Source: an uncultured Collinsella sp. (GTDB lineage Bacteria; Actinomycetota; Coriobacteriia; Coriobacteriales; Coriobacteriaceae). Taken from it: DNA of 12,611 nt. The stretch covers positions 1 through 12,611 of the forward strand of contig CAAENO010000066.1 of the NCBI GenBank assembly GCA_900757385.1, in the 5' to 3' direction. Positions 6,475 through 12,307 of the stretch are shown one piece after another (the first letter of the stretch is position 1; every line of letters begins with the position of its first letter). Below the pieces are notes generated by a model. That model saw only the letters and a list, made by a program, of their open reading frames with translations, was not told where the DNA came from and did not search any database. A program made the translations under genes and the position numbers.

Positions 6475-7938
6475 ATGAGCTCTGAAAAACGAGGAACGAT
6501 TGGTTCGTTCGCTCTGCTGGGCATGACGGTCGCCGCCGTGTTCGGTATCAAGAACATCATCAACAACAACGCGGCCATCGGCTTGGCAGCTGCGCCGTCG
6601 TTCTTTTTCGCTACGCTTTTGTACTTTGTCCCCTATACCCTGGTTACCGCCGAATTCGTCGGCCTTAACAAGGACTCCGGGTCGGGCGTGTACGCCTGGG
6701 TCAAGACCTCGATGGGCGGTCGCTGGGCATTCCTGACGGCATTTAGCTACTGGTTCGTTAACCTGTTCTACTTTGCGTCCGTCCTGCCTAACGTCATCAT
6801 CTACGCGAGCTACGTGTTCTTTGGTGCCAATGCCGAGCTCTCGCAGCTGTGGATCACCATTATCGAGATCGTCGTCTTTGCTATCGCCACGTGGGTTTCG
6901 ACCAAGGGTGCTAAGTGGATCGGCTCCATTTCCTCCTTCGGCTCGACCGCGGCTCTCGGCCTGACTGCCGTGTTCATCTTGCTGTCCCTGGCTGCTGCCT
7001 TTGGCGGCGTCGAGTTCGCTACGGCTCCTACCCCCGCTAACATGGCTCCCGACACGAGCAACTTCGCAACTATGTGGGGCTTCTTCGGTACGCTTGCCTG
7101 GATCATCCAGGGCGTTGGCGGCGCTGAGTCTGTCGGCGTGTTCCTTAACGACCTTAAGGGTGGCGTCAAGGCCTTCGTGCGCACCGTCGTTATCGCCGGC
7201 CTGACCATCGGCCTTCTGTATGCAGGCGCTTCGCTGCTGGTCAACCTGTTCATTCCCGAGGGCGGCGTTGCCATCTCCACCGGTATCTTCGACGTATTCG
7301 GCGCTGTCTTTGCCCACTTTGGCATTCCCATGGAAGTGTCCACGCGCGTCATTGGCCTGATCCTTCTTGCCGCCACACTGGGCTCCCTCATGATGTGGAC
7401 CTCTGCTCCCATCAAGGTTTTCTTCACCGAGATCCCCAAGGGTGTCTTTGGTAGCAAGATCGTCGAGCTCAACGAGCATGGTATTCCCGCCCGCGCTGCC
7501 TGGCTGCAGTTCGCTATCGTCGTCCCCATCCTGATTATCCCGGCCCTGGGCTCTGGTAACCTCGACGACCTGCTCATGATCGTCACCAACATGACGGCTG
7601 CCACCGCTCTGCTCCCGCCGCTGCTGATCCTGCTTGCCTACTTTATGCTGCGCAAGAACTTCGACGCTGCTCCCCGTGGCTTCCGCATGGGTTCGCGTAC
7701 CTTTGGCCTGGCCATTGCTGCATTCCTGCTTGTGGTCTTCTGCTTCGTGCTTATCTGCGGCACCATTCCGCTCGATCAGCCTCTGTGGCTGACGCTGGTC
7801 TACAACGTCGGCGGCGTGGTTGTCTTCCTGGGCCTTGCCGTGATGTGGTACAACCGCTACATCAACCGCCTGCGCGAGACCGATCCCGAGGCTGCCGAGA
7901 GCGAGCTTCGCCCCTCCGTCCTCGACATGATGGAGTAG
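6475..7938 (+). CDS. APC-superfamily amino-acid permease
   Basis: This 487-residue, very hydrophobic integral membrane protein has about twelve predicted membrane segments. They begin with SFALLGMTVAAVFGIKNIINN and end with a segment near LVYNVGGVVVFLGLAVMWY. The pattern fits the amino acid-polyamine-organocation superfamily. The unwound first helix (VFGIKNI) and the cytoplasmic loop EIPKGVFGSKIVELNEHGIPARA recall the GadC/YjeM-like permeases. The substrate cannot be read from sequence. The ATG at 6475 is chosen because GGGAGG (6465-6470) sits four bases before it; the in-frame TTG at 6463 lies ahead of that site. It sits 153 bases after ebgC, but it is not a sugar-transporter type, so a role in lactose uptake is unlikely. 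Confidence 0.88.
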   Translation: MSSEKRGTIGSFALLGMTVAAVFGIKNIINNNAAIGLAAAPSFFFATLLYFVPYTLVTAEFVGLNKDSGSGVYAWVKTSMGGRWAFLTAFSYWFVNLFYFASVLPNVIIYASYVFFGANAELSQLWITIIEIVVFAIATWVSTKGAKWIGSISSFGSTAALGLTAVFILLSLAAAFGGVEFATAPTPANMAPDTSNFATMWGFFGTLAWIIQGVGGAESVGVFLNDLKGGVKAFVRTVVIAGLTIGLLYAGASLLVNLFIPEGGVAISTGIFDVFGAVFAHFGIPMEVSTRVIGLILLAATLGSLMMWTSAPIKVFFTEIPKGVFGSKIVELNEHGIPARAAWLQFAIVVPILIIPALGSGNLDDLLMIVTNMTAATALLPPLLILLAYFMLRKNFDAAPRGFRMGSRTFGLAIAAFLLVVFCFVLICGTIPLDQPLWLTLVYNVGGVVVFLGLAVMWYNRYINRLRETDPEAAESELRPSVLDMME

Positions 7939-7985
7939 CGGCTAGGATTAATCTGCGGCTGTGGAATAAATCGATTCCCTTTCCT

Positions 7986-8015
7986 AAGGAGGGGCCTTAC
8001 GAGGCCCCTCCTTTT
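7986..8015 (+). terminator. Rho-independent terminator of the permease gene
   Basis: Perfect 11-bp stem AAGGAGGGGCC (7986-7996) with GGCCCCTCCTT (8003-8013). The loop is 6 nt and the T-rich tail is CTTTTGTGTTTT. Confidence 0.93.
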
Positions 8016-8037
8016 GTGTTTTGGGACATGGTTTTGG

Positions 8038-8267
8038 ACCCCGTGGTCAAAAAATGCCAAATATGAGTACTGTTGCAAAAGAGGTGTCATATTTTTCGGC
8101 CCGTTCTGAGCGAAAATGGGCTCAAAATCAATTTATCTAACCCCCTTTAAAGGGCGTTTGACGGCTTTCAACCTCTTCGAATCGCTCAAAGTAGGCACTT
8201 TGCTCTCGATTTTGCTGCTACTAAATTGGTGACAGTACTCATATTTGCCACTTTTTGCCCACGAGGT
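8038..8267. mobile_element. MITE-like non-coding element with long terminal inverted repeats
   Basis: The ends are inverted copies of each other. Bases 8043-8073 match the reverse complement of 8232-8262 at 28 of 31 positions (core AAATATGAGTACTGT). The match extends weakly outward to 8038 and 8267 (32 of 36). The interior encodes no credible protein, is more AT-rich than its neighbours, and contains small palindromes: CCCTTTAAAGGG (8143-8154) and CAAAGT-AGGC-ACTTTG (8187-8202). It lies between the permease terminator and the HPr gene, a typical landing place. No clear target-site duplication is visible and no transposase is in the window, so mobility is inferred. It could instead be a large structured intergenic repeat. 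Confidence 0.7.
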
Positions 8268-8299
8268 GTTCAGAGGAGCTCTCGACAAGCATCTAACGC

Positions 8300-8305
8300 T
8301 ACAAT
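8300..8305 (+). promoter_or_regulatory. Candidate -10 box of the HPr gene
   Basis: TACAAT lies 55 bases before the HPr start codon, just outside the inverted-repeat element. A TCGACA at 8282-8287 resembles a -35 box but is only 12 bp away. Confidence 0.35.
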
Positions 8306-8359
8306 AACTACCACGTGGCTGGGTTTGCCGGCCGAATGTGCGACGTCGTGGGAGGGGAC

Positions 8360-8608
8360 ATGGTCGAGTTTACAAAGACGATTAAAGATCCGTTGGGATT
8401 GCATGCCCGCCCGGTTGCGCTGCTCTATGACATTATTGCCAAGCATCGTAGCAACGTATCGGTCAGCATCGGCGATCGCCATACCGACGGCCGCGATGTG
8501 ATGGGGCTCATGGCTCTCTACGGCGAATGTGGCGAAGACATCGTGTTCCGCGTTTCGGGCGTGGATGAGGCCTCCTGCGTCACATCGATCAGAAACCTCT
8601 CGTTCTAA
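8360..8608 (+). CDS. HPr-family phosphocarrier protein with Asp at position 46
   Basis: This 82-residue cytoplasmic protein has the size of HPr, the histidine phosphocarrier of the sugar phosphotransferase system. It receives phosphate from Enzyme I and passes it to EIIA domains. The active-site motif GLHARPV places the phosphorylated histidine exactly at residue 15, with Arg17 conserved. At the second signature (usually Ser46-x-M-G) the sequence is GRDVMGLMAL, so residue 46 is Asp. The start is fixed by GGAGGGG (8351-8357); an in-frame GTG at 8315 would add a tail lacking a ribosome binding site. It stands alone, with no ptsI nearby, and is followed by two hairpins. It could be ordinary HPr or a dedicated HPr-like regulator, so no symbol is assigned. 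Confidence 0.9.
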   Translation: MVEFTKTIKDPLGLHARPVALLYDIIAKHRSNVSVSIGDRHTDGRDVMGLMALYGECGEDIVFRVSGVDEASCVTSIRNLSF

Positions 8609-8611
8609 CCT

Positions 8612-8645
8612 CAACAATGTGACAAGGGGACAGGCCCCTTTGTTG
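8612..8645 (+). repeat. Hairpin AAGGGG-ACAGG-CCCCTT after the HPr gene
   Basis: A 6-bp stem (8624-8629 with 8635-8640) has flanking arms CAACA (8612-8616) and TGTTG (8641-8645) that also pair across a bulge. It has no T run and sits just before a true terminator, so it looks like a small intergenic repeat rather than a terminator. Confidence 0.45.
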
Positions 8646-8662
8646 CATAAATTGGTATGACA

Positions 8663-8704
8663 AGGCACCGCAAAGAGATGGTCTTTGCGGTGCCTCTTTT
8701 GTTT
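8663..8704 (+). terminator. Rho-independent terminator of the HPr gene
   Basis: The 14-bp stem (8663-8676 with 8682-8695, core GGCACCGCAAAG) is perfect with a 5-nt loop. It is followed by CTTTTGTTT. Confidence 0.92.
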
Positions 8705-8747
8705 CATATAGGAAACTTTTCCGAAAACTGAATAGGGACCCTTTCCA

Positions 8748-8801
8748 AAAAGTTAACCACGTGCTAGTTTACTATAGCGAACATAGACGTGGTTAACTTT
8801 T
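8748..8801. promoter_or_regulatory. Operator-like 15-bp inverted repeat framing the feo promoter
   Basis: AAAAGTTAACCACGT (8748-8762) and ACGTGGTTAACTTTT (8787-8801) are exact inverse copies separated by 24 bases. The spacer holds TACTATAG, a good -10 (TACTAT, 8770-8775). The left arm therefore covers the -35 region and the right arm lies just after the start point. Each arm also contains GTTAAC, itself palindromic. This layout fits a repressor of the iron-uptake genes, but the protein is unknown. Confidence 0.75.
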
Positions 8802-8844
8802 GCTGCGTCGATGTTGAGGACGAACTGACGTTAGGAGCTCACTC

Positions 8845-9087
8845 ATGTCTTGCGGACCGCAGATGCCGGCTATGCCGCTTTCGATGGTAAAAGCGGGCGA
8901 AACCGTGCGCGTGTCTCGCGTAAAGGGCAATGAGGATATGAAGCACCATCTCAAGGACCTCGGCTTTGTCGAGGGCAACGAGATCCACGTGGTGAGCTCG
9001 AGTGGCGCCAATATCATCGTCACGGTGCTGGGTGCACGCTTTGGTATCGATTCCAAGGTTGCCATGCACATCATGACCATCGGTTAG
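8845..9087 (+). CDS. feoA: FeoA-domain protein 1
   Basis: This 80-residue protein carries the SH3-like FeoA fold, a small cytoplasmic partner thought to modulate FeoB ferrous-iron transport. The FeoA pattern is seen in GETVRVSRVKGNEDMKHHLKDLGFVEGNEIHVVSSSGANIIVTVLGARFGIDSKVA (broken here by residue number: about 18-73), including the typical LKDLGFVEG turn. An N-terminal extension (MSCGPQMPAMPLSM) contains one Cys and four Met and is absent from the second FeoA. AGGAG (8833-8837) precedes the ATG by seven bases. It is the first gene of a feoA-feoA-feoB series, 36 bases from the next. Confidence 0.9.
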   Translation: MSCGPQMPAMPLSMVKAGETVRVSRVKGNEDMKHHLKDLGFVEGNEIHVVSSSGANIIVTVLGARFGIDSKVAMHIMTIG

Positions 9088-9123
9088 TCCGCAGCATTTA
9101 AAAACTGAAAGGGGGACAAGTAA

Positions 9124-9345
9124 ATGAAGACGTTGGGTGACGTTAAGGTGGGCGAGAGCTCCACGATTGTCAAGCTTCACGGTGAGGGCGCGCTGCGCCG
9201 CCACCTTATGGACCTGGGCCTCATCAAGGGCACGTCGTTTAAGGTCGTAAAGGTTGCACCGCTCGGTGATCCGGTCGAGATCAACGTGCGCGGCTACGAG
9301 CTTTCCATCCGCAAGGAGGAGGCGGCCGTCGTCGAGGTCCAGTAA
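9124..9345 (+). CDS. feoA: FeoA-domain protein 2
   Basis: This 73-residue protein is a compact, canonical FeoA. It shows LGDVKVGESSTIVKL, then RRHLMDLGLIKGTSFKVV and VEINVRGYELSIRKEEA, the usual order of strands in this SH3-like domain. It is more typical than the first FeoA and so is the better candidate for the direct FeoB partner. AAAGGGGG (9108-9115) precedes the start codon. It is 123 bases upstream of feoB, and that gap contains a DtxR-like box, so feoB may have additional control of its own. Confidence 0.92.
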   Translation: MKTLGDVKVGESSTIVKLHGEGALRRHLMDLGLIKGTSFKVVKVAPLGDPVEINVRGYELSIRKEEAAVVEVQ

Positions 9346-9373
9346 GGGCTTGCGGCGTATATTTCTGCAGATA

Positions 9374-9395
9374 AAGTTAGGTTTTTCTAACTTAA
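9374..9395. promoter_or_regulatory. DtxR/IdeR-like iron box upstream of feoB
   Basis: AAGTTAG (9374-9380) and CTAACTT (9387-9393) form a 7-bp inverted repeat with a 6-base spacer. The 19 bases at 9377-9395 agree with the known DtxR/IdeR consensus TTAGGTTAGSCTAACCTAA at 15 positions (S scored as G). Control by an Fe2+-dependent DtxR-family repressor fits the downstream gene. A weak promoter may overlap it (TTGCGG 9350-9355, TAAAGT 9372-9377). It is unlikely to be a terminator, as the stem is AT-rich and has no T run after it. Confidence 0.65.
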
Positions 9396-9468
9396 TGCAG
9401 CATCTTTGAAGCACATTATCCAGCCCGCGCGGAGAAAGCAGCGCAGGCACACAAGGAAGAAGGATTGA

Positions 9469-11796
9469 ATGGCGGATTCTCAGATCCATGTCGCGCTGGC
9501 GGGTAACCCCAACTGCGGCAAGACCACGCTTTTCAACCTGATCACCGGCGCCAACGGCTACGTTGGCAACTGGCCCGGTGTCACGGTTGAGAAAAAGGAA
9601 GCCAAGCTCCTGAGCGACAAGAACGTTACCATCACGGACCTCCCCGGCATCTACTCGCTTTCCCCCTATAGCCCCGAGGAGCAGTGCTCGCGCGATTACC
9701 TCATGAGCGGCGAGCCCGATGTCGTCGTCCAGGTGGTCGACGCCACCAACCTCGAGCGCAACCTGTACCTGGCGCTTCAGGTTATCGAGACCGGCCTGCC
9801 CGTGGTCGTCGCCCTCAACATGGCCGACTTGGTCGAGAAGAACGGCGACAAGATCGACACGGACAAGCTCTCCAAGAAGCTCGGCTGCCCGGTCATGATG
9901 ATCTCGGCCCTTAAGAACAAGGGCATCAACGAGCTGTTCGAGCAGGTCAAGAAGTCCGCTGCTTCCAAGGGCCAGGTGCCGGAGCACAAGTTCGATTCCT
10001 CCATCGAGGACGTTCTGGACCACATCGAGAACAACCTGCCGGCGAGCGTTCCCGCCAACAAGCGTCGCTACTACGCCGTCAAGCTGTTCGAGCGCGACGC
10101 GGACGCCTGCAAGCTCATCAACCTCACTAAGGAGAAGGCCGCTCGCGTCGAGCAGCTGGTCGCCCAGTGCGAGCAGGATTGCGACGACGACGCCGAGTCC
10201 ATCATCACCGGCGAGCGCTACGGCGTGATCGCCCACATCATCGACGAGTGCCTCACCAAGGCTCCGGCCAAGATGAGCACCTCCGAGAAGATCGACCGTG
10301 TGGTTACCAACCGTATCTTGGGCCTGCCGATCTTTGTGGTCATCATGTTCTGCGTGTACTACATTGCCGTCTCTACCTTGGGCGGCACGGTGACCGACTT
10401 CACCAACGACCAGCTCTTTGGCACCGACGGTTGGTATGTGCTCGGCCAGGGCCGCGACGCCTACGACGCAGCTGTCGAGGCTGCGGGTGACGCCGCCGAC
10501 TCGGTCGACCCGGCACAGTACGGCCCCTATGTTCCGGGTATTACCACCGTGGTGCACGATGCCCTTGTGGCGGGCGGCACCGAGGACGGTGGCCTGGTCG
10601 ATTCGCTGGTCTGTGACGGTATCGTCGGCGGTCTGGGCGCCATCTTCGGCTTCGTGCCGCAGATGTTCCTGCTGTTCGTGATGCTGTCTTTCTTGGAGGA
10701 CTGCGGCTACATGGCCCGCGTCGCCTTCATCATGGACCGCGTGTTCCGCCGCTTTGGCCTGTCCGGTAAGTCCTTCATCCCCATGCTCGTGTCCTCGGGC
10801 TGCGGCGTCCCCGGCGTCATGGCCACCAAGACCATCGAGAACGAGAAGGACCGCCGCATGACGGTCATGACCACCACGTTTATTCCCTGTGGCGCCAAGC
10901 TGCCGATCATCGCTCTGCTCATGGGTTCCATCATCGGCGATTCTTCCACCACCGCCGCATGGATCAGCCCGCTGTTCTACTTCTTGGGCGTCTTTGCCGT
11001 CATCGCCTCGGGCCTCATGCTCAAGAAGACCAAGCTCTTCGCCGGTCGCCCGACGCCGTTCGTTATGGAGCTTCCCGCCTATCACTTCCCGGCAATCCGC
11101 TCTTGGGCGCTGCATGTATGGGAGCGCTGCTGGGCCTTTATCAAGAAGGCCGGCACGGTCATCTTCGCGTCCACCGTCGTGGTTTGGTTCCTCTCCAACT
11201 TTGGTAGCTACAACGGTTCCTTCGGCTTCCTGCCTGCGATGGACGGCATCCCTGAGGAGTTTATGGACTACTCCGTGCTCGCCATGCTGGGCAACCTGGT
11301 CGCTTGGATCTTCGCCCCGCTCGGCTTTAGCACCTGGCAGGCCACCGCGCTGACTGTCTCTGGACTTGTCGCCAAGGAGAACGTCGTCGCCACCGCCGGC
11401 TCGCTGCTGTCCGTTGCCGACGCCGCCGAGACCGACCCGAGCCTGTGGACCGCGTTCGCCGGCATGTTCCCGACTATGGGCGCTTGCGTTGCCTTTGGCG
11501 CCTTTAACCTGCTGTGCGCCCCGTGCTTTGCCGCCATGGGCACTATCCGCAACCAGATGGACTCCGGCAAGTGGACCGCGATTGCCATCGGCTACGAGTG
11601 CGCCTTTGCCTGGGTGATCGGCCTGTTCATCAACCAGTTCTACAACCTGCTTGTCCTTGGCCAGTTTGGTATTTGGACGGTTGTAGCCATCGTTCTGCTG
11701 GTTGCGATGCTCTTCCAGATCTTCCGTCCCATGCCCAAGCACGCTTGGACCGACGAGGACGAGACCAACACCGCTTCCGCTGCAGTTTCCGCTTAA
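9469..11796 (+). CDS. feoB: Ferrous iron transporter FeoB
   Basis: This 775-residue inner-membrane transporter imports Fe2+ and is coupled to an N-terminal G-protein domain. The G motifs are all present: P-loop GNPNCGKT (12-19), switch region GNWPGVT (33-39), DLPG (57-60), NMAD (117-120) and SALKN (146-150). A helical GDI-like linker spans about 165-275. The membrane part begins near 285 with two Gate (nucleoside-recognition) regions. It has the family's conserved cysteine motifs GCGVPG (Cys445) and IPCGAK (Cys474), and KENVVAT (636-642). The extracytoplasmic loop at about 305-384 seems longer than in E. coli FeoB and is Ala/Asp-rich. AAGAAGGA (9457-9464) precedes the ATG. It is followed by a strong terminator and then by a FeoB-associated small protein. 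Confidence 0.97.
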   Translation: MADSQIHVALAGNPNCGKTTLFNLITGANGYVGNWPGVTVEKKEAKLLSDKNVTITDLPGIYSLSPYSPEEQCSRDYLMSGEPDVVVQVVDATNLERNLYLALQVIETGLPVVVALNMADLVEKNGDKIDTDKLSKKLGCPVMMISALKNKGINELFEQVKKSAASKGQVPEHKFDSSIEDVLDHIENNLPASVPANKRRYYAVKLFERDADACKLINLTKEKAARVEQLVAQCEQDCDDDAESIITGERYGVIAHIIDECLTKAPAKMSTSEKIDRVVTNRILGLPIFVVIMFCVYYIAVSTLGGTVTDFTNDQLFGTDGWYVLGQGRDAYDAAVEAAGDAADSVDPAQYGPYVPGITTVVHDALVAGGTEDGGLVDSLVCDGIVGGLGAIFGFVPQMFLLFVMLSFLEDCGYMARVAFIMDRVFRRFGLSGKSFIPMLVSSGCGVPGVMATKTIENEKDRRMTVMTTTFIPCGAKLPIIALLMGSIIGDSSTTAAWISPLFYFLGVFAVIASGLMLKKTKLFAGRPTPFVMELPAYHFPAIRSWALHVWERCWAFIKKAGTVIFASTVVVWFLSNFGSYNGSFGFLPAMDGIPEEFMDYSVLAMLGNLVAWIFAPLGFSTWQATALTVSGLVAKENVVATAGSLLSVADAAETDPSLWTAFAGMFPTMGACVAFGAFNLLCAPCFAAMGTIRNQMDSGKWTAIAIGYECAFAWVIGLFINQFYNLLVLGQFGIWTVVAIVLLVAMLFQIFRPMPKHAWTDEDETNTASAAVSA

Positions 11797-11825
11797 GTCC
11801 GAATAAGGATCAGCCCCTTTCCACG

Positions 11826-11858
11826 AGCCCGGGTGTCCCAGCGACACTCGGGCTTTTT
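11826..11858 (+). terminator. Rho-independent terminator of feoB
   Basis: The 12-bp stem is AGCCCGGGTGTC (11826-11837) with GACACTCGGGCT (11843-11854), with one G-U pair and a 5-nt loop. It is followed by TTTTT. Confidence 0.93.
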
Positions 11859-11913
11859 GGTGAGGGAGATGTGGCGTTTCCGCAGATAAAACCGACCAAA
11901 ATATACCTGTCCC

Positions 11914-11957
11914 TTATTGGCAGGTGGAGAATGGGGTAAAGTAAGTGATGGTTAACT
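11914..11957 (+). promoter_or_regulatory. Candidate promoter and GGTTAACT site of the small Feo gene
   Basis: TAAAGT (11937-11942) could be a -10, with only a poor -35 (TTATTG, 11914-11919). Immediately downstream, GGTTAACT (11950-11957) repeats the core 8-mer of both arms of the feo promoter inverted repeat. This suggests shared control, although the second arm is missing here. Confidence 0.35.
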
Positions 11958-11971
11958 AGAGGAGGCTTGCT

Positions 11972-12172
11972 ATGGCACCTATCGATATTGTTGTACTGGC
12001 TATTATCGGTATTGCGTTTGTCGCCGTGTGCGTGCGCATTTATCGCAAGGGCACCTGCGCCGACTGCGCTCAAGGTGGCGTTTGCACAGGACATTGTTCC
12101 AACAAAAAGACCTGCGCCGCACTTAAGGGCGTAGACAAAATCGCCGAAGACTTGGGCCGCGGTATCAAATAA
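11972..12172 (+). CDS. FeoB-associated Cys-rich membrane protein
   Basis: This 66-residue protein has a single N-terminal membrane helix (about residues 4-21, IDIVVLAIIGIAFVAVCV). A short basic stretch and a cysteine cluster follow, C29-x2-C32-x5-C38-x3-C42-x5-C48. This layout matches the FeoB-associated Cys-rich membrane protein family that commonly lies beside feoB in anaerobes. Its role is undefined; metal handling or assistance to FeoB is assumed. GAGGAGG (11959-11965) gives a strong start. It lies 175 bases beyond feoB and after its terminator, so it has its own transcript or depends on read-through. Confidence 0.88.
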   Translation: MAPIDIVVLAIIGIAFVAVCVRIYRKGTCADCAQGGVCTGHCSNKKTCAALKGVDKIAEDLGRGIK

Positions 12173-12241
12173 GGTGAACGGGGACGTCTCTGTTTCTCCT
12201 TTTGACGAGTGCCGTGCAATCTGCGATCTGTCGGGTGCTGC

Positions 12242-12276
12242 GCAGTTACTGCTACGATAGGTACGTCAGTAACTGC
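12242..12276. promoter_or_regulatory. Operator-like inverted repeat upstream of the flavoenzyme gene
   Basis: GCAGTTACTG (12242-12251) and CAGTAACTGC (12267-12276) are exact inverse copies with a 15-base spacer. The spacer contains TACGAT (12253-12258), a possible -10. Each arm is itself a CAGT-N-ACTG palindrome, so the region can be read as two dimer sites 24 bases apart centre to centre. No convincing -35 is seen at normal spacing. Confidence 0.65.
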
Positions 12277-12307
12277 CGCCGAGCGGCTCAATCGAAAGGA
12301 AACCTGC

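Noticed and set aside
5128..7479. 783-codon minus-strand open frame across the end of ebgA, ebgC and the permease
   Set aside because: It crosses three convincing plus-strand features and an intergenic region, with no family resemblance. It is a codon-bias artefact.
8315..8359. Upstream GTG start for the HPr gene
   Set aside because: It would add 15 residues before the standard HPr N-terminus and has no ribosome binding site, whereas GGAGGGG sits before the ATG at 8360.
8226..8501. Plus-strand open frame starting inside the inverted-repeat element
   Set aside because: It overlaps HPr in another frame, and its translation is Ser/Thr/Arg-rich with no recognisable family.
9371..9396. Terminator between feoA2 and feoB
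   Set aside because: The stem is AT-rich with no T tract after it, and its sequence matches a DtxR-type box much better.
8839..11847. 1002-codon minus-strand open frame opposite feoA-feoB
   Set aside because: It is the antisense of well-supported feo genes, is His/Asp/Gly-rich without a fold signature, and runs through the feoB terminator hairpin.
11905..11925. ACCTG / CAGGT hairpin before the small Feo gene as a terminator or riboswitch
   Set aside because: The stem is only 5 bp with an 11-nt loop and no T run. It matches no known riboswitch core.
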